Below the pieces are notes generated by a model. It saw nothing but the letters and a program-made list of their open reading frames with translations, searched no databases and was not told the DNA's origin. A stretch of 64,000 nucleotides of DNA from Ipomoea triloba (taxonomy: Eukaryota > Streptophyta > Magnoliopsida > Solanales > Convolvulaceae), in assembly GCF_003576645.1 (NCBI RefSeq), contig NC_044917.1, positions 17,795,589 through 17,859,588 on the forward strand, read 5' to 3'. Both the position numbers and the translations under genes were made by a program. Of this stretch, positions 57,501 through 64,000 are shown in pieces. Each line of letters begins with the position of its first letter. Positions within the stretch are counted from its first letter, which is position 1.

Positions 57501-57898
57501 GATTGTGCAGTGAGATGAGAGCCATTGATCATGCGTAAATCAATGTGCACGATTAACAATGTTTTAAAAAAGCGCTATGCTAATTTTTTCTTTTTGTGTG
57601 CTTAAGATGCATGATTTTTGTGCTGTGTGCTTAAGGTGCGTCAGTTGTTAAAACTTAATTGCATCGGTTTAAAACATTAGGTGCATGGTTTTCCTTCTTA
57701 AGGTGCGTGGTTTGTGTGCGTAAGGTGCGTCAGTTTTCTGACACTTAAGTGTGTCGGCCTAAAGCTTTAGGTGCTCATTTTTCCTTAAAGGTGCATCAGT
57801 TTAGATTTTTTTTTTTTTGAAGAGCATTGATCACCGCACAACTGCACGGAAGCTATCCCCGCACCTGAACCCTACCCTATAAATAAATAAATAAATAA

Positions 57899-57995
<97 letters not shown>

Positions 57996-58870
57996 TTTTC
58001 AATCATATGAGACAACATATTTAGGTGAGAAATAAGAATTAATTCTCGGTGTCCATCTTGGGGTGTTTGATGGCTGAGATTTTTTCCTTACTTGTTCCTT
58101 TATATGGTTATTATTAAGTATTGGGGTGTTTAATGTAATTTTGCATGTGTTTTATTTTTTTACGGAATTCTAGTGCTTTTTATTATGCTTAATTTTAGGT
58201 GTTTTAATTTAGGTAGGATTGTATTTTCTTCTTTTTTCGAGGAGTTGATGTTTCCTCTGTGGTCTGTAAACGCCGGTTATTCATCTTCTTTCCTCAAGCA
58301 TGGATTGCGTTAATGAAGGTATGTATTCCTTATTTTTTTTAGCTTTTTTTTCCCTGTTAATTGATTATGCTTTTGTTTTGTTGGTGCGCGTGTATGAGTT
58401 TTGTAGTGTTAGTGTTTGTTTTCTTCGTTTTTTTAGGGTGGGAGTGTGGTTGTTGATTTGTATGTTTCGGTTGTTAATGTTGCTGTTTGTCTGGTGCTTA
58501 CAGTGTTGTTCTCTCGTTGTTGTAGTAATTTTGTTTTCATGCCACTGTGTGCATATCCGTTTTCGGCTGTGTGCATGTGTGTTCTCTTTTCATGGTGCCC
58601 ATTAGTTTTGTGGTTTTTCTTTAGTATACTGTTTGTGAGATAGTTTGGTTTATGGAATCATTTGTTGTGGTATGTCTAAGGTTTTGTACTTTTTTTCCCA
58701 TATTTTTCACCATTCATGTGTGTTTTTTTCCCATATTTTCAAGAAAAGAAAATTTTAATATGTACGGCGCTCATTGTAGAAAGTTCAAACACATTTAAAC
58801 AAATTTATCAAAACAGATACAAGGGTGATTTTTGTTGCAACCACCTTAGGAATTGATCTTTATTTATTTA
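57501..58870. other. repetitive intergenic sequence, no gene supported
   Basis: It contains 'aaggtgcgt.. / aaggtgcat' words (57600-57790), a T tract, (AAAT)n to (AT)n to (GA)n at 57880-57993, then a module 'ttttcaatcatatgagac'. The overlapping frames at 58300-58643 have only T-rich hydrophobic composition and no domain. Confidence 0.4.
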
Positions 58871-59862
58871 CTAGTTTTACACGCGCATTGCGCGAATAGG
58901 TTAATGCCCAATGTTTATATTTAAATATATATTTGAAAGTATATCAATGCAAGATTATATAGGAAAGTTTATTCATAGGTAATTGAATGTCAAATTTATT
59001 TATTTAAATATGTAACTCAAAGTATATGAATCCAATATAATATATGAAATTAATTATAATTGTCACTAAAATAAATATTTGCAACTTTGTAAAGTCGATA
59101 GTCTAAATACTTGGTCTAAAAATGATAGTCTAAATAAATACTACTTTTGATTTGAATTTTTCTAAGTATTCTTAATTCTCTTTTGACTAACATTGTGAAT
59201 ACTTGGTATTAATCGAGTAGCTTCAAATTATTTTAAATTTTTTTTCATGGTATTAATAAAATACTTGGTAAATAAATATATAACATTATTTTGTATTATA
59301 ACTTTGGTATTTATTTACAGGATATAGATATTGCAAAAATAAGATAATGGACAATGTAATGAATATCAATTGATAAATTTGAATATAAAGAATCTTTGCA
59401 TGGGAGAAAATAAAGACAATATAACTAATGAAAGTATTTCTCTTATTTAATTTAATTTTTTGATAATGAATAATTTTTTCAAATAAAGGTATTGTAAACA
59501 CATAATTCTAAATTAAAGAAATACATATGTATCATTTTTTGTTGTAGCTACTAATTTATTTAATTTAATAAGAGTAAAATAGAGTGAGGAACTTAATTAT
59601 GCCAAATTTGATTGGGATGAGGTTCGAACCTAAGACCTTTCTTATAGAAATTAATGGGTAAGTTAAAAGTTAACGGAATACTAACGGAGAAGAGAATATG
59701 AAAAACTTAACGGATAATCATATAATTAAGGATAAATTAGGAAATCTCAATGAAAAATATAAATCTAAATAATCTGAACCATCCATTTGATTAAATAATT
59801 TGACCGCCACTTTTCTACCCATTTTAGGCCTAACTCTCTTTGGCCCTTATTAGTATAGTAGA
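58871..59862 (-). mobile_element. non-autonomous Helitron
   Basis: Read on the minus strand it starts TCTACTATACTAATAAGGGC after an A. It ends with a hairpin (CGCGCAATGCGCG) followed closely by CTAG and then a T: the TC..CTRR structure with A|T insertion and no target duplication that defines Helitrons. The 992-bp body has no coding sequence. Confidence 0.8.
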
Positions 59863-59969
59863 TTTTTAAATCTCAAAATGGACACCGACATACCGTGACA
59901 GTTTTTATTGCAATCGTCGTAGAAACTAATTTTACTTTTAAAAAAAAACTTACCGTAAAGTGTCAATCG

Positions 59970-60620
59970 TTATATCATGGACCCTAGTCCTAAACGACAT
60001 CGTTCGATATTAGTGGACGCGGGCGCGAATGACTTCAGGGAATTCATTGTCTAGAATACACAGAATCCTCGTCTAGAATACACAGAATGACTTGAGTGAA
60101 TACACAGAATATTGACACAACTACACAGAAATCATCTTCCTAACATTCAAATACACAAAACATGTCACAACCTATGTTTAATTACCCTAACATGAATACA
60201 CAGAATCGTAGTCTACAATAGACAAAATACCTTCAAAGAATACACAGAATATGAAAACACCAAATACACAAACACATCACCCCTATATTTAAGTACCACT
60301 AACATGAATACACAGAATCCTTATCTAGAATACACAGAATGACTTGAGTGAATACACAGAATATTGATACACCTACACAGAAATCATCCTCCTAACATTC
60401 GAATACACAAAACACGTCACAACCTATGTTTAAGTATCCCTAACATGAATACACAAAATTGTAGTCTACAATACACAGAATATTAACACAAATACACAGA
60501 TCGACTGAAACGGGAAACATGATTTCCAAAAAAACAAACCATTAATTAAAATGGCCAAAACGACGTCGTTTTGGTACGGGGTACACATTGCATTGTGCAC
60601 CCTGGTCCACGATATAAATT
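59970..60620. repeat. tandem-repeat block with inverted flanks
   Basis: 'gaatacacagaat' recurs more than ten times within larger repeat units of about 245 bp ('taacatgaatacacagaatc' at about 60190 and 60302). The edges 'catggaccctagtcctaaac' and 'caccctggtccacgat' are partly inverted, so it may be a non-autonomous transposon. Confidence 0.6.
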
Positions 60621-60793
60621 GCTGTAAAGTGTCTAATCAAGTTAGTTAAGAAATCGCTGTAGGCCTTCGAACATTAAAATAGAGTAATTACTTTTTACAG
60701 CCTTTTTTTGCTAATTATTATCAAATATACTTTTAAAAATTTAGAGCAATTAACTTTTACGGAAATCTATCTATACTAATACTACGTATCTTC

Positions 60794-62602
60794 ATGGAGA
60801 ATTCAAAAACGCTCTCAACCCAACGAAACTCTGAGGATGACGATTTGCTCAAACGTAGCAAGAAGAAACCTAAGCCTACTGTTGGCGATCTTGGCGCATC
60901 TGCGATGGAGATCGTGGATGAGTCGCAGGCGGCGGATGATACGGGAAGTCAAGCGATGGGATATGCGGAGATGCTGGCGGAATCGCCACTAGTGACCCAG
61001 GAGTTGATGGATCGTGCGGTGACCGACTCGGGGTCGACGGAGGCTGTTCCTGAAACTCCCAGTGCAATGGCCGGCATCGAAATGCCTGAGGTAAGCCCTA
61101 CAACCCCGGTAGCCGATCAGGGGAACACCGTCCCGCGCTCTTATCTGGATACGGTCGTTGGCAATAGCACCGGAACGACTCCTTTTTTGATCGCGAATCC
61201 TGACGATGGTGGCGCGAACGAGGAAGACAAGGCTGATCATGTCGATGATGACTCGACATGCCTGGCGATCCGACTTTCGGGAAAGGAGAAAGAGCGGATC
61301 AGGGAGCCGTGGCGGCAAACCCTGATCATCAAGGTGATGGGACGTAGGGTGGGTTGACATCGATGTGGCGTCCAAAAGGCAGATTAGAACTTATCACCCT
61401 TGATAATGACTACATCCTGGTCAAGTTAGAGATGCGAGAGGATTTGGACTTTGCCAAATATGAGGGCCCCTGAATGATACTCGATCACTATCTGATAGTG
61501 AAGGAGTTGGTGCCGAATTTCGATCCTATTGCAGATACGACCGAGAAGGTTCTGGTTTGGGTCTATTTTCCTACTCTCCCAGTTCAGTACTATAACCATC
61601 TGTGCCTGAGGAAGGTTGGAAACAAGCTAGGGTGCATCATACGTGTGGATCATACTACTAGTTTGGTTTCAAAGGGGAAGTTTGCAAGAGTGTGCGTCGA
61701 AGTTGATATCACTAAACCCCTCGTCTTGCGGTTTACTCTGGAGGATAAGGTTTGGCCTGTGGCCTACGAAGGAATCCACTTAGTCTGTTTTTCGTGTCTT
61801 TTATATGGCCATCGCCAGGAATCCTGCCCCACGTGTCCAAAAACGGGTGTGATGGAGGACGTAGCTATTGACGGAGAAACAAGTGATCAAAATCAGATGA
61901 AGGTGCCTTCGATGGCACCGGTTGGTGACAAAGCGAAGAATGGTGGAGGGATTAGCGGATGACGCCCGTATGGGTCTTGGATGATTGCTACTAGGAGAGA
62001 AAGAAGACAACAAGGGAGACCGGCTACTGTGGCACAGAAGGTGAATCCCGCTCAGCCCAGATCAGACACGACTGGTACCGGATCTCGATTTACTCTGCTG
62101 GACTCAGACGCACTACCAGGAGAGGAAGCAGATGTGGCGCACGAACTGGATAGTAGAGCAAAGGATCCTGCTGCTGGGAATGTAGATGGGAATCAACACT
62201 CTAAGAAAAGGTTGACTCGCTCGGGAGGACGACCCAAAAGGGCGAATGTGATAGTGAGTGAGAAGCAAATTCAAAATGAAGTTCCTAGATCAAGTTCAGG
62301 GCCAACAAAGGTGACGGAGCCTACGCAGGGGAGAAGGTCGACTGGGCCTTGTTCCAGAAGGGCGGCGGAAGAGGATGAGCATGTGGTTAATCGCGGAGTC
62401 TAGGGGGAAGGTTATAAACTCAACGACAGTCCACAATGGAGGCAGCACCTTGGATGGGGCTCCCGCTGATGTTCAACCTGCTACAGAGCACTCCGGGGAC
62501 CCTCCGGATGGGAGGGACGAGGAGGGCAATGTAATTATGGACATTGAGTTGCAGCAAGATATCTCGCTGGAGCAAGGGGGCACTGTTGCTACCCCTGTTT
62601 AG
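60794..62602 (+). pseudogene. L1-type LINE ORF1 (DUF4283 / zinc-knuckle protein), broken
   Basis: The Met at 60794 begins an acidic N-terminal region. A frameshift near 61355 and a TGA at 61471-61473, where the family has Trp (GP*MILDHYLIV), disrupt the DUF4283 region (LVWVYFPTLPVQYYNHLCLR; GKFARVCVEVDITKPLV). An intact CX2CX4HX4C knuckle follows (CFSCLLYGHRQESC, about 61785-61826). A TGA at 61960-61962 breaks the basic tail, which continues in the frames at 61981-62403 and 62375-62602. The protein would bind RNA and DNA as LINE ORF1 proteins do. Confidence 0.8.
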
Positions 62603-62664
62603 TTTGTCCTTTCGTGGTTTCCTTTTTTTGTTGCTTTCTGGGTTTCCTCTTCTTCTAGTTTCCC

Positions 62665-63160
62665 ATGATTTTTTTTATTTGGAATTGCCAAGGATCTGGT
62701 GGTAAAGCGTTCCACCGTGTCCTTAAAAACATTATTCAAACTCACAGGCCAGATATCCTTGGCCTTATTGAGCCTAAGGTCTCGGGATCCCAGGTAAACG
62801 TAATTTGCACTTAGCTGGGATACTCGGATTGGGTCTGGGTAGAGGCAGTTGGTTTCAGCGGTAGGATCTGGGTCCTTTGGAATAGCCAGTTACATGTTAC
62901 AGTGATTCATACTCACCCTCAGTTTGTGTTTTTGTAGGTACATGGGATGAATCAGGACCCTTGGTACTATGATGTTGTTTATAGGAGCCCGACCCAACAC
63001 CTTCGCAGAAGGCTCTGGAGTGAACTGACCATGGCTAAACGAGGGATTACAGGGCCTTGTTTGATTGCTGGGGATTTTAACTCAGTGGTTATCCAAGATG
63101 AAACGAACAATTATAGTGCTTTTTCCTCTTAGCGCAGTTCATATTTTGTAGATTCGATTC
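62665..63160 (+). pseudogene. L1-type LINE ORF2, start (endonuclease), truncated
   Basis: The Met at 62665 begins MIFFIWNCQGSGGKAFHRVL, the start of the endonuclease/exonuclease/phosphatase domain. RPDILGLIEPKVSG, then AGDFNSVV (about 63070) follow. Stops at about 62811 and 62935 and a final stop break the frame. It is cut at 63161 by LTR-like sequence; RT is not in the window. Confidence 0.8.
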
Positions 63161-64000
63161 TGTAACACCCCTAAAAACGGCCCATTTTTTTTCTTTATTT
63201 TCACCAATTAATTAAGTAATTCTTAAAACATAATTTGAAATGCGGAAGCTTACAAACTTTATTGAGGGTACTACCGCCACACTTAGGTAACTAAAAAACC
63301 TAAGTGCTAAGGCTAATCCACAAAACAATAGCTCATATGTTCTCAAATATAAGTCTTAAACAATAGGATCTTAAAACAAGTCCTGAATACAACAATTAAA
63401 TCACTAAGTTCCCAAAGCTAACTGCAACTCATCCTAGTGCACTTACCAGTGCATCTTTCATCAACCATTTCCTGTTACTCAAATAAGCAACAGCAACAAC
63501 ATAACAAAGAGAAAGGAGTTAGCATAACATGCTAATTAGTAAGGGACTGCCTGCCCCAAAGAAAACAATTATTTTTTTAGCAAATAACTATTTACTTTAC
63601 TTTACCCCTTCTTTCAAAACTTGGATGCTCTGCACTTTTGATTCAGAAAAAAAAAACAATTTATAGATATTCATATCAAAAAGCATAGGGGACTTTTCAT
63701 AATATCATCACTTATAATATTTTCTTAAAAACTTTACTTTGTGCCATACTTGCACACCACAAAATACATATGGAAGCACATCAATCACACATAAATTGGA
63801 CAGGGTCCTTTATTCTTAGGCCCTAGTGAACGGTGCTTCCCACACATCCGAACAGTCCACATATTTCCCATTTCTAATGGAATCAAGACTCTAACCTTAA
63901 GTGTGCACACCCCCGAGTGAGGATTCCAAGCCTCACCGGGAAGTTACTAGTCCTAGTATTCGGGGATTTTTCCTACCGAATACTCCTCAAAGCAGGGTAC
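63161..64000. repeat. gypsy-type LTR-like sequence to window end
   Basis: It begins TGTAACACCCCTAAAAACGG abruptly within LINE ORF2. Blocks 'aatgcggaagc', 'ctaccgccacacttagg' and 'gctaaggct' match the order at 38902-39332. The far end lies outside the window, so element type, orientation and target duplication cannot be confirmed. Confidence 0.55.

Noticed and set aside
57266..57559. 97-codon minus frame with a Tyr-Ile run
   Set aside because: The run is a translated (AT)n microsatellite.
58300..58643. Two overlapping plus-strand frames of 101 and 65 codons
   Set aside because: T-rich hydrophobic composition, no recognisable domain, no neighbouring gene structure, and inside a repetitive region.

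Overview
This is a eudicot plant nuclear genome window, AT-rich and repeat-dominated. The plant origin is clear from a LRK10L/WAK-type receptor kinase locus with plant-style introns and from plant transposon families: chromovirus, Sirevirus, CACTA/En-Spm with a tnp2 transposase, PIF/Harbinger 'Tourist' MITEs, Mutator MITEs, Helitron and L1-type LINEs. An asterid is plausible from the look of the repeats, but I cannot fix family or species.

Positions 1-12,800 (minus strand) hold the only ordinary host genes. The first is a receptor-like kinase whose ectodomain exon (773-1490) splices to a transmembrane/juxtamembrane exon (239 to the window edge), with the kinase domain outside the window. Two further ectodomain exons of the same family lie upstream (4613-5417 and 11984-12782). 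Neither has its own kinase in the window, and both end in a phase-1 splice donor like the first. This may be an array of alternative first exons feeding one kinase exon, or one gene plus two kinase-less relics. The spaces between are filled with SINE-like elements, Mutator MITEs (9-bp target duplications), Tourist-like MITEs and two tiny retroposon tails.

Positions 12,800-25,550 are a MITE field. Most copies belong to one PIF/Harbinger family with ends GGC(T/A)..TTTGGCAAA. They include a 1.3-kb head-to-head palindrome and a 2.44-kb member (18834-21273) carrying a broken Myb/SANT-like gene, the second protein typical of Harbinger elements.

Positions 25,560-36,500 are nested retroelements. A minus-strand L1-type LINE is split by a young chromovirus (27840-33418: LTRs of 460 bp differing at about two positions, one nonsense codon in pol) and by an internally deleted Ty1/copia element (25801-27708). 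A decayed plus-strand copia fragment adjoins it (34766-35631).

Positions 38,100-51,336 are a large, inactive CACTA element. It has a GC-rich leader, an intron built of tandem repeats, a tnp2-type transposase gene and a second gene, and an array of hairpin-forming subterminal repeats. The transposase is interrupted by a hAT MITE (8-bp duplication) and by a Sirevirus (40644-45882, duplication CCATC). The Sirevirus contains an 18-N gap and several single-N joints where its sequence looks scrambled.

Positions 51,475-64,000 hold an AT-microsatellite-associated repeat split by a second, deleted Sirevirus (51704-56538, duplication CTCTA) with a coiled-coil ORF next to its polypurine tract. They also hold a non-autonomous Helitron (58871-59862), a tandem-repeat block, and a plus-strand L1-type LINE (ORF1 and start of ORF2) cut off by a gypsy-like LTR that runs to the window end. 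I saw no tRNA, rRNA or CRISPR array.
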